Below, in pieces: positions 30,293-42,100 of a DNA stretch of 64,000 nt (positions are counted from its first letter, which is position 1; the number at the start of each line of letters is the position of its first letter). Position numbers and translations under genes: made by a program. Source of the DNA: Ditylenchus dipsaci (taxonomy: Eukaryota; Nematoda; Chromadorea; Rhabditida; Anguinidae); contig SADC01000410.1 in assembly GCA_004194705.1 (NCBI GenBank), forward strand, positions 1 through 64,000. The letters run 5' to 3'. The notes under the pieces are model-generated. The model worked only from the letters and a program-made list of their open reading frames with translations, was not told where the DNA came from and did not search any database.

Positions 30293-31480
30293 TAGGGTGG
30301 GGAAATTCGCGCGAACATTGAAATAGCCCCGAATATTCGCGAATATTCGCGCGAATATTCCGAATCTTCGCGAATATTCGCGAACATTCGAACTGTCGTC
30401 TTATGAACAAATGAAAAAGAAAAAACAGTAAATTAAATGCTTAAATAATCACAACCGGCACTAAAACACATTCCAATTAGCTTCATTGACAATAAAATAA
30501 ATTCAATCAACATTCAAAAAGAATGTATCAGCGTGTTTTGACCAACACGCTTTTTTATCAACGAGCTAACGACTGGCTTTATTTTATATCACCAATTCAA
30601 AAATTTCGGAACTTTTGTTTTATCTTGGGGTCGGGGTAGTACCTAAGTTCAGTAAACTGAGGGTTACATTAAATGTCATTCATACGTAGCTCAACTTAAA
30701 AGGGCATGCTCACCTGTTTAAATTTGTCTCCGCCAACTCAATTTTTTTCCTAATCATTGAACTTCTGCACGGATTTTCCAACTTGGTTTCTAACAAAACA
30801 AGGTCTAGAATTTAATTTTAGGTGTAGTTTTGTTAGAAACCAAATAAAAAAATCCGTACAGAAGTTCAATGATTCAGAAAAAATTTAATTGGCGGGACAA
30901 GTTGAAACAGGTGAGAATGCCCCTTTTAATGACTAGTTCACAATGCTGGACTGCAGTCGCCACCCTCAGTCCGGACTCACAATCCGCTCTGAGGATCGTT
31001 TTTCCTCTCAAGTTAGGATTGTTGTTAATTTTAGGTAAAACGGCTTTTAAAAAGACCTTATTTTTAAATCCAATTAAGACATGGGTCTCTAGCCGTTTTG
31101 ACCAACACGCTTTTTTATTGACACGCTTTTTTATTTTATTTCGATTCAGAGTCTCTATTCGTAAATAAATTAGCTTTTTTGAATTTTATTAGTTCTGACA
31201 CGAAAAAATTGTTGAAACTCATTTGTTTTTGTCCCATCGAATCAGTCGGGCCTCTTGCATATTTTTTATCCTATATTTTCATTTCACCCCCAGTCATTTC
31301 ACTTCCATATCATTTCATTTCGAGACATCAAATTAAAAAGACATCAACTACTATTGACTTACTACAGCTGTTTGAATGTTCGCGAAATTTCTTTTATCGC
31401 GAACATTGCTTGCGAATATTCGCGAATATTCGCGAATATTCGCGCGAATATTCGCCGAATATTCGGAGTTCCCCACCCTA
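30293..31480. mobile_element. 1.2-kb hAT-type element with CGAATATTCG arrays
   Basis: The termini TAGGGTGGGGAA and TTCCCCACCCTA are perfect inverted copies, flanked by CTCTAAAG at 30285-30292 and 31481-31488. That duplication fits the hAT preference nTnTnnAn closely. Just inside each end lie arrays of the self-complementary cgaatattcg. The interior holds a smaller hairpin (about 30765-30870, gaacttctgcacgga against tccgtacagaagttc) and duplicated gaccaacacgcttttttat blocks. No transposase frame, so non-autonomous. The target site was itself a member of the GC-hairpin repeat family. Confidence 0.85.
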
Positions 31481-31488
31481 CTCTAAAG

Positions 31489-33169
31489 TAACTTTGAATT
31501 TGTTTTTGCCAGTCTTTAGTTTTTTCCCAATTTAAAAAAAAACGAAAATTTAAAAATTTGTTGAATTTTCGCTTGGCATCTGAAACTATTACAAAAGTAG
31601 AGCATTCTTCTGTTTAAGAAAGTCTGTCTTGGCTCGAGAATATTTGTCATGCAGCAGACAAGGCACACCTTTTCCGGTGTAGGGTGTGACCACCACTTAA
31701 TTGGTTAATCTTGTACAATGCAACTACTACTGCTACAATAATTGCTAGTTTAATTGGCAGATGTTGTGGATCGGAAAGCGGTAAATACAAAGATAGACTT
31801 ATACTATTATAGTTGTAATATGTTTTGATCTGCTTGTCCTGCTTATGTAAAAAAAGTTGTTTTTGGTGTAATGGTGTAGAGGATTGCCAACAGGGTATGT
31901 GTAAATGGGAGGGATATGTTGTGCTTGCTTTGTTACTAATACACACTTTATTGCCCCCTTGTTATACGGCAAATTATTAAAGGGATGAAAAGGTAAGATG
32001 CCGCATGCCTATAAATTATTGTTTTTCGAGGAGTAGATCAATGTTTTTCGGATTGCTTTCCGGGTGTATGTAAAAGCCATTTAAATTTAATGAAGATGAT
32101 TACGGTAGATTATGTCATTTTGGGTAGTAAATTTTGAAATATTACCATTTCTTAATTGCCGCACACGTGAGCTTATTTTTCAATCACCAAAAAATCTGAA
32201 AATTTGGAGTTAGATCTCAAGGTTTTCGGACGCCCAACCAAGATCTAAAAAAGGAAATTGGTAGAGAGGTATATGAAATATAAAAAGAGTGGATAATTAT
32301 TCTAACTGATTCCAGCTGAAAAAATAATTAGGACTCAGTTGAGACAATAAAAAAATTAGCCAAAATCATTGTGCCCTATTCTAGTTTAGGCATGTTAAAA
32401 AAAATACAGGGGTAACAAAAAAAAGTTGATGAGAACAGTTAAGAAGCTATTCGATTAAACTTAAAAACTGCATCGAAAATTAAATGTGAAAAATTGAAAA
32501 AAACCTTAAATTTTCTAGCGGGACGGGACAGAAAATGAATATTTTTCTAGGACGGGACGTCGGGACAGGACAGACTGGAAATTTTTTCCGGGACGGTATA
32601 TTTGCTAAAAAACCTACGGGACGGTATTTTCGTCCCGTTCCGAGGCCATCTCTACTTGATAGTGTTATCATCTTTCAAAAGAGGTTGAAAATTGAAGCAG
32701 AAAAACGGAAAACCAAAGCGATTTCAAAAAAAAGATCATTTTTGCACAAAAAATCAATATTTTTTTACAATAAGCAGCACAAAATTTATTTTAAGATAAT
32801 TAAGCTGAAGAAAAAAACAAAGCACTTAAGGTGCTACCCCTAAATTTAGTTGGTCCTGCGCGAACTCGAATTTAGCAAATCGCTGTGCTTATCAAGCTGC
32901 CTGGTTCTTTAAATAAAAAATTGGGGAATATTTTTCTTTTTTTCGGTACGCCCTGTACAATAACCCGCTCAAATTAGTGTAACTCAGAGAACCAAATCAA
33001 AAAAAACTTTCTATTAAAAACGACACATTTACAAAAAGTTGAACTTTTTGTAAAACTCGAGCTCAAAACTCAAAAATACTGATATTATAGTCTCATTGAG
33101 ACACTTATGTATCTCATCTTAACAACTTCTTCAAAGCTCAACTTTTTATCCTTGCAACCCAATTCTAAC
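31489..33169. other. No gene recognised
   Basis: Repeat-poor AT-rich sequence. At 32510-32660 gggacggg/gggacggt motifs recur in both orientations (cgggacggtattttcgtccc), marking a small palindromic element. No exon found. Confidence 0.4.
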
Positions 33170-33600
33170 CTTTTTAGCCTTAACACCAAAAAGGCATTGA
33201 AGCGATTAGTCATTTAGAGCAGAACAAGGGAAGCAAGACAGGCCTGCAAAGCTCTCAACCCTCAAGGCAATCATAATTAATTCCATATATATTCCATTTA
33301 ACATGTCTTGCTCATGATATCCACTCTATCCTCTTCATCGCCCATTGAAGTATTAATAACCTAATTGAGTAGACTTCTTAAGCCAAAAACAAAATAACTC
33401 CTCATCTTTTTTTCAATAAGCACCACAAAAAGTTCAACTCCAGAAACCCATCCACCACCCACTTCTCAATTACACACAGCAGAGCCCTAAAAGCAGGCGT
33501 CTCTTACCCTAATGATTGGATGGAGGAGTGGGAGGAGCCAGTGATTACAGTAGCAGCACCCCTATTGCGCCACTTCCCAAGTGTTTAGTTGGTGTGCTCA
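33170..33600 (+). promoter_or_regulatory. Candidate even-skipped promoter-proximal region
   Basis: The 430 bp before the start codon contain no recognisable mobile element, unlike most of the window. They do contain clustered TAATTA/CAATTA/TAATGATTGG-type homeodomain-like sites. Inference from composition only; no TATA box or initiator could be fixed. Confidence 0.3.
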
Positions 33601-33625
33601 AGTGCTAGATTATTATTTTGGTGCT

Positions 33626-36600
33626 ATGGAGTCCTTCAAAATAGAATCACTGATAAGACCTAAACCATTTTTGCCGCAATCCCCTTTTGTTTCTGCTGCT
33701 GCTAATTCAATTAATTTCGGCTTTAATCTGTCTAGTCAACCTACTAATTTGTGCTTTAACCAATCCACCCAGCAGCTATTAAGCAATTCACCTTTTTTAA
33801 ACAATTGTGCTTTGAGTGCTAAAACAGAAACTTCTTCTGATGATTCTAATAAGAGCGATTCGGAATTGGGAAGCGGTGCAGATCGACTAGATGATGGCAA
33901 AGACAGTCATATAAGGAGTGTGCAGATGGACCGGACAAAATGCAAGGAGTGTGCTGCTCTGCAGGTTAAAGTTACTTTAAGATACCGTATTTCCTGTATT
34001 AACTGCCCATGCTCTAATAACTCCCAGACCCTCGTCTTTTTACTAGGATTTCAGAGTTAGAGCCATATTCGATCAATAATTTCAAGATTTTTGAAGGGTT
34101 GAAAAATATATCCTTATGGGAGTTAATATTTTATATAGTCTTTATTCAGTCTTTGAAAAGGAGGGCCAAGGCATATTTTCAGTACCCAATGTTCAATAGA
34201 ACCGTACAACGAATTTTAGCTAAGGTTCGATTTTAGTTAAGCCAGGGCTTCCATGTTTACTTATTAATAAGATCGATACTTATTTTGAGACTCCAAATCT
34301 TATTTTTTAGAATTTCACGTAATAATCTTATTTTTTAACACCGAAAAAGAAGTAAGCACTGGATAGGATAGGATATCCATGCCTAAACACCCTAAAATGT
34401 ACTTATTTTGAGCAAATGTATTGATTTTAAAAATTTTGAGTCCAGAGCCCTGAGTTAACCCTTAAATGCGCACACTATGATGTATAGTTTTTTTTGGAAC
34501 GCAAACGACTCGTCAACGCAAAAAACTCGTCGAAGCCAAAACTCGCCAACGTCAAATTTCGTCGACGGAGAAACTCGCCAACGACGAAAACTGGCTAACC
34601 GCAAAAGCCGCCAGTGAAAAAAACGCCGACAGAAAATTCGGTTCAACTGCCTTGCTTGGGACCGGCCATAGGGCACGTTAATGCTGGCGAGTGTCTGCGT
34701 TGGCGAGATTCGCCATTAGCGAGATTTGGCGTTGGCAAATCTTTTTTGGATAGCGAGTTGGTTACGTCCAGGTTTTTTTTAAAAAAACAAATTACATATT
34801 TGATTACAAATCAAATACTAATATTTTAAAAATACCGAAATTTGACGCAAAAGGGCCATATATGGGTGTCCCATATATGGGACACCCAAACACCGCAAAA
34901 TTAATAGACCAAACTAACTAGTCGATTTGCAAATCGAATTAAAACCCAAAAATTTATTCTTAACAAATGTCTCTGATAATTTCTTCTTTTCGAACCAGCG
35001 AAATTATCGCCGCAAATGTCATTGACTAAACCACAAAATCGCTAAACAAATGACTGAGATTACTAGATAGTCTTGTTAGCTTCCAAAATATTTTTTGTCT
35101 TCATATCTTTTTTATCTCAATAATTTATGCACTAAGCATCCCAAAATATAAGCAGCCTGGGCCAGCAAGATTTATTTGCGTGAAGCAATAATTTTTCGGC
35201 AGATTGCTTACTGAAATAAATTGGCTGGGTTAGTGCTCTGTTTATGAGGTCTAATTTGGCCGATTACACCCCCTCGCCTATATTTGCCTCAAGCAATTAA
35301 TCTTAGAGGTCCAATGTGTGTTGCTATTAGGGGATAGGCAGGTGAATAAATAATTCAGTCAAGTCAACAACAACATGCACTGTTTTATAGTTAAGGGCGA
35401 GCAGCAATTTGTCTTGATTGATTCTGCCCAGCCATCGGCGATCATAAAACATGTGCATTGACTGACTCTAAATTATTTATCGTTGTCGCTGCTGCTGTGC
35501 GAGAGTAATTATGTAATTGGTGCAAGGGAGTAAAGGCAAACAATCACTCAGATCAAAAACCCAATTAAGGCTCGCTCAGCGACAAAAACACATGGATACG
35601 GTAGTTTGTGGTTGGGAAAGACTTTGGGTTAGAAGTTAATACAACTTTGTGTTTTAACTAGGTTTTTTGGTTTTCAGACAATAGGTAGCGGATGAAATTT
35701 TTGAAACCTTCTGTTTATTTCAAAAAAATTCGCTTAGGTTTTTAAAATCTTATCACTAGGGCTCACGGTGTGTCAAACACGTCAAAAGACCAAATTGAGA
35801 TCTTCGTATAGAGACAAATTCGTTTTAAAAAACATTTTGAATTCAAATTTTTTTGTTTTTTCTAGCATTTTCTGTTTTTGGTTATAAATTTGCTTAGATG
35901 AGCTGTGTTCGAATTTTTCGCTCTCTCGATTTGAAAAAATCAAGCTCTGTTATTAATGTAAAAAAGTTAAAAAATTTAAAAGTTCGAATTTATCGGTTTG
36001 GCAGAGTCAAGTTGCTAACTTAAAAAAGTTATTTCTTAATAATTCTCTGCTAAAAATTTTTTCTGTCTGGCACGATTGTAGTACGTTTACTCAGCTTTCT
36101 TATGCACATCACATTTATTCCAAATGTGCAGTTCTCATCGAGAAAGTGGACGATTTAGCAAAAAAAAATCCAGGTATTTCAAGTGGGTTTTGGCCTGCAA
36201 CTCAGTCATGATTATTCTTAAACCCTGTGCTGATGGTCTTGTTGGATAGCCAAGAGACCGAAGATCATTTTGACACCAAACTTGTGAATAAAACATGAAA
36301 AAATGCGTATATAAAATGAAAATGAAAAAATGGCTCGGTCGTGTCCTCCATGTGTCCTCCATGGCGCGGTGCGTAGGCATTTGCGCTTTTTGGACCAAAA
36401 TGGTGTTGCAGGTTCGATTCCACGTGGTGGCACGCTATTTTTGGGGTTATTAAACCAGTTCTATGCGTGATTCGACTTTTTTGACGCCAGATTCCGAATG
36501 AGCGACCCAATTTACTCCTAGACCTTGGTCAAACAAGCCAAAATAAATAGCATGCCACTACGTGGGGTCGAACCTGCGGCACCATTTTGGGCCAAAAAAG

Positions 36601-38477
36601 GAAACCCTCACGCACTGCACCGCCGAGGCCATTTTCTCAAACCTAAGCAGCTCCCTTCCCCTTTTTTAAGTCGAATTATTATTTTAAGTTGCTGAGCTGT
36701 CGCCAGCAAAACCATATTGAGGGTTCAGCTAAATGAGCGTCAAAACAAATGAGCTAATTTAAAGTGAAAATTTCACACACATGAAAATATCAACAAGAAG
36801 TTTTTTCGCTGATCTCTCAGAAAAATAAATTTGGCCGTTGAAATTTTACAAAAACAAAAGCTAGCTTTTTTAGTTTTGGAAAATTAGGAACGCAAAAAGC
36901 TAAAAGCCATATTGAAAAAATACACTCTGAATTTTTTTATAAACAATGTTTTCTAATTACAGATGCTTCCATGCGGCGATATCGTACTGCTTTTTCACGA
37001 GACCAAATCAAAGTTCTGGAAAAAGAGTTTCAACGAGAAAACTACGTATCCAAGGTGCGCAGAGGAGAGCTGGCTACCGAGCTTAATCTGCCTGAATCTA
37101 CTATAAAAGTAAGTTATCAAATAAAAGGCCAAACTTTGAGCTACCATAATCTTGTAACAAAAAAGGCGCAATGTCTCTAGAGAAATGGCACAAAATTTAT
37201 TTGACACAAACATATCATTTGCCCTTAGTCTCTTTGAATTATTGGAAAAGAAGTCTTAAGGATATATTGAGATTGGAAAATACTTCTAATATTTGTTTAG
37301 CTACATTCTAGAAAAGTATTTTCTGATGATTTACAACCCAAAAATTTGGCAAAATTTTCATTCTACACCTAAATTCTGACGATGCGCTGGGTGTTACTAT
37401 TTTATAGCTAAACTTTACTTCACTGGAAATCCGAAAACACGGTTTAAAGTTCTCAAAAGCCATTTTCATCATATGCCGTGAAATTTATTTAACAAACAAT
37501 ACAGTCAAACCTGGATACAACACCACCATGATATAACACCACCCGAAAATGGACCAATTGGGTCATCTTTCACTAAAATTAAGTCAAGTGAACCCTCGAT
37601 ACAATACCACCCTAGGGTCAGTCCCTTGGGGTGGTGTTGTATCCAGGTTCGACTGTATGTATAAATTTGCATAATTGCTCATGAGATAGTTAAAAAAATT
37701 AGTTGAAAATAAAAAGAGATCAAAATTGACGAAAAAAACTGCTCTAAAGGTTTTCCATAAAAATATAAAGTAAAACAAAATTGAAACTTTAAATTACAGG
37801 TGTGGTTTCAAAACAGGTATTATTTGAGCTTTTTTCTCCAAATTTCTTTTATACATTCAAATTTTTTCAACAGAAGGATGAAGAGGTAATTTTGCTGTTT
37901 TCAATTTCTTTTGCTGGTAACGCTTCTAACGATAAATTATAGTAAGCGTGCCTCGTCAATGGTTTCTTGGCCACAGTTAGAGCAACTGATTGGTGGTCAG
38001 TTGATGTTCCAAAACTCTATCTATCTGGATGCTTGGCGTCAACAGTCTGCCGCCCTAGTACAGAAGTTGTATGGCAGTGGTAATGGTGGCACTCCGAATA
38101 CGTTTCCGCAGCAACCATCGTGAGTTTTTTTTTCAAAACTACCGTATTTACTCTAATAGTATCCCCTCCCTTTTTTAATTGTAGCCCCCCCCCTACTAGG
38201 AGAGCCGCTGAAAAATAGTAGCCCCCTCCCTGAAAATCTGCCTATTTTGCCGATTTCGCCCCTCCCCCCTCTATGAGCTTATGAATGAGCTTAAGAACAG
38301 TGAATACAAATTTAAAAAAATTGAACTAATTAGCAGGTCAACAGCCTCAGCCGTTGTGTCAACCCCAACTTCAGCCCTTCACTGATCTACAAACAAGCAG
38401 AAGAAAAGAACTCTTTGGTGTGCTCGCCTCAACCATCCACATCCCCGCCTGATCCAGTCATCAATAAACAGGCATAG
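33626..38477 (+). CDS. eve: Even-skipped / Evx homeobox transcription factor
   Basis: Start ATG 33626 ([15 protein letters not shown]); exon 1 runs to about 33964. Homeobox exons are 36963-37108, 37800-37816 (17 nt), 37874-37885 (12 nt) and 37943-38121, and the last exon is about 38345-38477. The homeodomain ([49 protein letters not shown]) has L16, F20, W48, F49, Q50 and N51. Together with the SWP motif just after it, it places the protein in the Evx class, a nuclear DNA-binding factor for axial and neural patterning. The intron between K46 and V47 is the classical Evx position. Two microexons split residues 47-55. Exon 1 at its best donor (CTGCAG|GTTAAA) ends in phase 0, whereas the homeobox exon needs one preceding base. 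Either an earlier donor, an unseen small exon or a one-base error is involved. The tail is Ser/Pro-rich ([11 protein letters not shown]). Confidence 0.92.
33982..34137. mobile_element. TACCGTATTT-family MITE in eve intron 1
   Basis: Starts ataccgtatttcctgtatta and shares actaggatttcagagttaga and gaagggttgaaaaat with the copy at 7447-7596. The right end is eroded. It begins only about 18 bases after the putative exon 1 donor. Confidence 0.6.
34490..34760. repeat. Palindromic array of gttggcgag motifs
   Basis: The left half repeats aactcgccaacg or actcgtcaacgc; the right half repeats the complement (gcgttggcgaga, gttggcaaatc). Related single-orientation array at 48655-48790. Confidence 0.65.
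35150..35600 (+). promoter_or_regulatory. Candidate intronic enhancer of eve
   Basis: Repeat-free island in eve intron 1 with many homeodomain-type and caudal-type words: CAATTAATC, TTTATGAGG, GATTGATTC, TAAATTATTTATCG, GAGTAATTATGTAATTGG, CCAATTAAGG, AAATAATTCAGTC. Base composition is more even than in the flanks. Function is inferred, not shown. Confidence 0.3.
36355..36435 (+). repeat. tRNA-like segment
   Basis: A-box-like tggcgcggtgcgtaggc and B-box GGTTCGATTCC, ending cacgtggtggcacgc. The acceptor stem does not pair cleanly, so it is more likely a tRNA-derived repeat than a tRNA gene. Confidence 0.45.
36540..36615 (-). repeat. tRNA-like segment, opposite orientation
   Basis: On the minus strand: gcacggt-type A-box region (cggtgcagtgcgtgaggg), then CAGGTTCGACCCC and cacgtagtggcatgc. 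Related to 36355-36435 and facing it. Confidence 0.45.
37502..37655. mobile_element. Pogo/Tigger-like MITE in the intron that splits the eve homeobox
   Basis: The ends cagtcaaacctggatacaac and, inverted, cagtcgaacctggatacaac are bounded by TA on both sides (37500-37501, 37656-37657). The terminus matches the CAGTCGAACC class of pogo-type elements. Confidence 0.8.
38142..38240. mobile_element. TACCGTATTT-family fragment in eve intron 5
   Basis: Begins taccgtatttactctaatag, followed by repeated tagccccctccc/tagccccccccc blocks and aggagagccgctgaaaaata. The right terminus is missing or unrecognised. Confidence 0.55.
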
Positions 38478-38479
38478 AA

Positions 38480-39171
38480 GTTATACATACAAATGTCTAT
38501 CGATTGTTTATAAAAAATCCCCAAAGAAAGTGTATTTATGGCTGTAAAACAGATTTATGCGTGTTTCATGATAAACGATGTAAAACATCATTCCGGGTTT
38601 TCATATATGTGAAGTCCAAATTTTCCTTATAAACATTACCCAAGTTTATTTGTATCTTTACGATACAGATAATCTGAGAGAAAAATTGTGTCGGCTCCTG
38701 ACGGTGTCTTTTATAATATTCCAGGTTTTGAGGGGTTTCTTATTGGAAATTTTCTTTATTGTTTTTGACGGCCATTTTACAATTTAGCGGCGTGAAAGTA
38801 AAATAGTGCCCTAAAATATACTTGAAATTAGCAAAAAAATTTGGCTAAAACAGGCCTAAAATGTTTTCTCCCGTAGCAAATATCTACGCCAATGTGTGCA
38901 CATATATTGTTCTTGAAGGGTTTTTCAAACGTCGAAAGTTGCCTTTCGACTGCTCTCTGATTATTAAAGAGTTTTCGACAATTTTGGATGTTTTATTGTT
39001 TTTTCTTCTAATTATTTTTCATCATTTCAAGCTAAAATTTCAATGTGCTCTCTATTTTTTACTTTGCCAAAGGAATTTTCAAAATACAATAACAATAAGA
39101 AAACAACAAACTATTTTCAAGGCACCCGACAACAACAAATATATAAAATTGAAAGCTTGTGCAACTACCTA
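38480..39171. other. Intergenic between eve and the DEG/ENaC gene
   Basis: Convergent 3' flanks. I see no gene. The open frame at 38861-39199 is Phe/Leu/Ile-rich without any recognisable feature. Confidence 0.45.
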
Positions 39172-42100
39172 CTACCAAACTAGTCTAGTCTCTTGTCTTT
39201 GAACCCTCAATGATGCTTTCCTGGCTGTAGCAGGAGACGGGACAGAATCAAAAGAAGGCCATAGATGGAGTGAGTGGTGCGACAAAGTGGGTGTACTCAG
39301 TGGTGCAGGCACTTCAGACACATTGGCAACATCTTCGCTTTTTACAGGCTCAGACACTCGACGGCTTGGTTGGAAATGAGCAAAAGCGTATTGAAAGGAT
39401 CGAATAAAAAACTTGGCTACTGCAGTCAAAGAGTAGATAAGGATCTGGATCATTGTAATGATGGAAAGACCTTAAAAGTTAAGAATTTTTAAAGTTGTAA
39501 GCACACTTGTTCACCTAAGAAGAATCCAAACTGTCCTCCGATTTGGGACATAAATCCAGGTACTGAGGTGGTGTACACTTCTTTCACGTGCTCATACTAC
39601 AAGAAAACAGCCCTGATTATAGTTTGATGTTTAGAGATTAGATTTTAGACAAAGCAGGAAAACTGATTTTTGGTCACAATTTTTTTTAACGTAGTTTCAT
39701 ATCGATAATCGCATGTCTTCGGCCCATGTGAACTTTTTATTTCACTGAAATTAAATGGACAGCACGGGAAAAGGCATCCTTTGGCGCAAAAGTGCCATCT
39801 TGCAGTAAAAATGCGCCCACTTTTTTGGTTGTTATCAAAAAAGCGAAAGAGTGCATATTTTTGTACTTTAACTATCATTGCTAAGATCACAATACCGAGT
39901 TTTCAACGACAAACAAAATTAAAAATGCACACTTAAGTTTCTCTTACTGTAAATTTTCTAATATACTTCCACGGACTTACAGTAGAAGACACAGAAAATG
40001 AGCAAAAGCATATTGAAAGGATCGAATCAAAAACTTGGCTACTGCGGTCAAAGAGTGACAGTTTGGATTTTGGCATTCTGTTTTACCCCTGAAAAATCTA
40101 TCATTTTTAGGCACAAGACCACTTGAAATGTAGCTAAAAACAGGGATATATTTTGAGTGGTCGTGTGCCTAAAAATGATAGATTTTTCAGGGGTAAAACA
40201 GAATGCCACAAACTGCTGGGCGAGTTGTGTCTTCTAATATAAGCCCACGGTCTTATATTAAAAAATTTACGATTTGTCTTTTTTTACAATTAGTACAGAA
40301 AGAAAGTATTTGGAGATCGAGAGAAGTCAACAAACCTGTAAATCATAAAAGAGGCTTCTAAATTAAAAACATGCCCCACAAAAGGGCTCAAGGATGGACT
40401 TTGTTGCAAGGACACTGTGTATTCCCATCTCATGCAACCGGGAATACACTAAAAGATGATTTGATAAAAATAATATTGAATCAGAAACAACCTCTTGACT
40501 GTGCACACTCCCAGAATGCACTAGTTGAATCGCGTTGTAGTACTCTTTGGCAATAACGTGTGGTCGGCAAGTAGGCTTTTTGGCTACTCCATCAAAGTCC
40601 TTGAGGTAAGGTACGGTGCAGTTGTATGGATCAATAACATTTGAGTTCAGCCAGTTGCGCACAAAACAGTTGGCGTCTTTGCCGACCAACTGAAAATATT
40701 GTTATAGCTGTGAGATTAAAGGTAACAACTAGGGTTGCTAGATGGAAAAAACGTGCCAAAAAGTAGGATCTGTAAAATGACACAAAGACGGTTGATTCGA
40801 CACAAATCTGATTCAGGAAATTACGAATTTTTTTCTCTCAAAATTATTGATTCTTGATAAAAAAAATCCAGAATCTAGGTCGAGAAGTGTTGAGAGCTTG
40901 AATGCCATTTGACTCGAATCGTACTTTGACCTTGAATAACGTATATAAGCGCCCACATCAGGACCCAACAAATGTTTAACACCGCTACTTTTTGCCTTTT
41001 CTAAACTTTTACGAGCTCTACTGTTTACCTTTTTAAATTTTCGTAGGGTGTTTGACGTTTAGCAATTTTCGGGGCATTTTTCGAATTTGTTTCTTTTTTA
41101 TTTTCGTTTATTTTTGCAGTTTGTTAGGTATTTTTAGTCCCGGCTAAAATACGCTGATCTACCCTCGCCTAACCGTTTTGCCTGAGTTAAAGAAAGAGAA
41201 ACAATTACCGTATTTTCTCTTGTTATAGACCCCCCTCAACTTGAGGGTCTGTATCTCAGCGCAGAGTGAAATTTTGCAAATATCTTTTATGCGTTTTCTT
41301 AGCTCCCACGAGCTCTGCTGATTCCACTTTTTAGATTTTGGTTGAGCACCCGAAAATCTCGAGATCGACATCAAATTTTTACGACTTCCAGGAGGTTGAA
41401 AAATTATAGACCCCATAAATTATAGACCCGGGCCTATAATTAGAGAAAATACTGTATCCAAAAATATGGAAAATAGAGTGCCAAAATAGACTGGAATCCG
41501 AAAAAAGTCCTGAAAGCCGCTAAATTTCCCTATGTCTTTGCTTGAACATTCAAAATTTCGAGATTTTTGAATGCTTTGAAAAACAATCCCAAAGCCCTTT
41601 ATTAAAGGTAGTTTTAGTAGTGCTAATGCCACTATTTCAGGGCATTATGACAATCCTAGTCATACTTCTAATAAAAAACCAAGATTTTTACATCCAACAT
41701 AGCCTCTATTTTATAAATTAAAAACCCACTTTACTAGTGCAATCTTGAGGATGTTCCAGCAGTTCCACCAATCTAGTAGTGAAATGCATTCTATTCCACT
41801 CATGTGGATACATATAAAAGCGGGGGAAGTCAAGAACTTGCTCGTGGTTATCATTAACGTAGATTATTATCTGCGGCTAAAATGCCAGGATTTCAAACAA
41901 TAAAAATAACTAGGACTAACCTGTATGAAGTTGTACTGTTCAGAGGTTATGCTGGGTGGCGCTTTCAAAGACAGCATTAGACGACCTATATCATCCGCTT
42001 CTGTCTACAAATACAACTTTAAATTTTCTTAAGCCTATCTACTTTATTACCTGGTTGACATTCCTCCTGGTCTGGTAGCAAATGCCCCTCCTCATCACCG

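Noticed and set aside
36355..36435. Functional tRNA gene
   Set aside because: A and B boxes are present, but the acceptor stem and anticodon arm do not pair well by eye and a relative lies nearby in reverse.
39645..39890. Separate Cys-rich small protein on the minus strand
   Set aside because: Part of it (39678-39744) fits as an in-phase internal exon of the channel. The remainder has no splice or start support.
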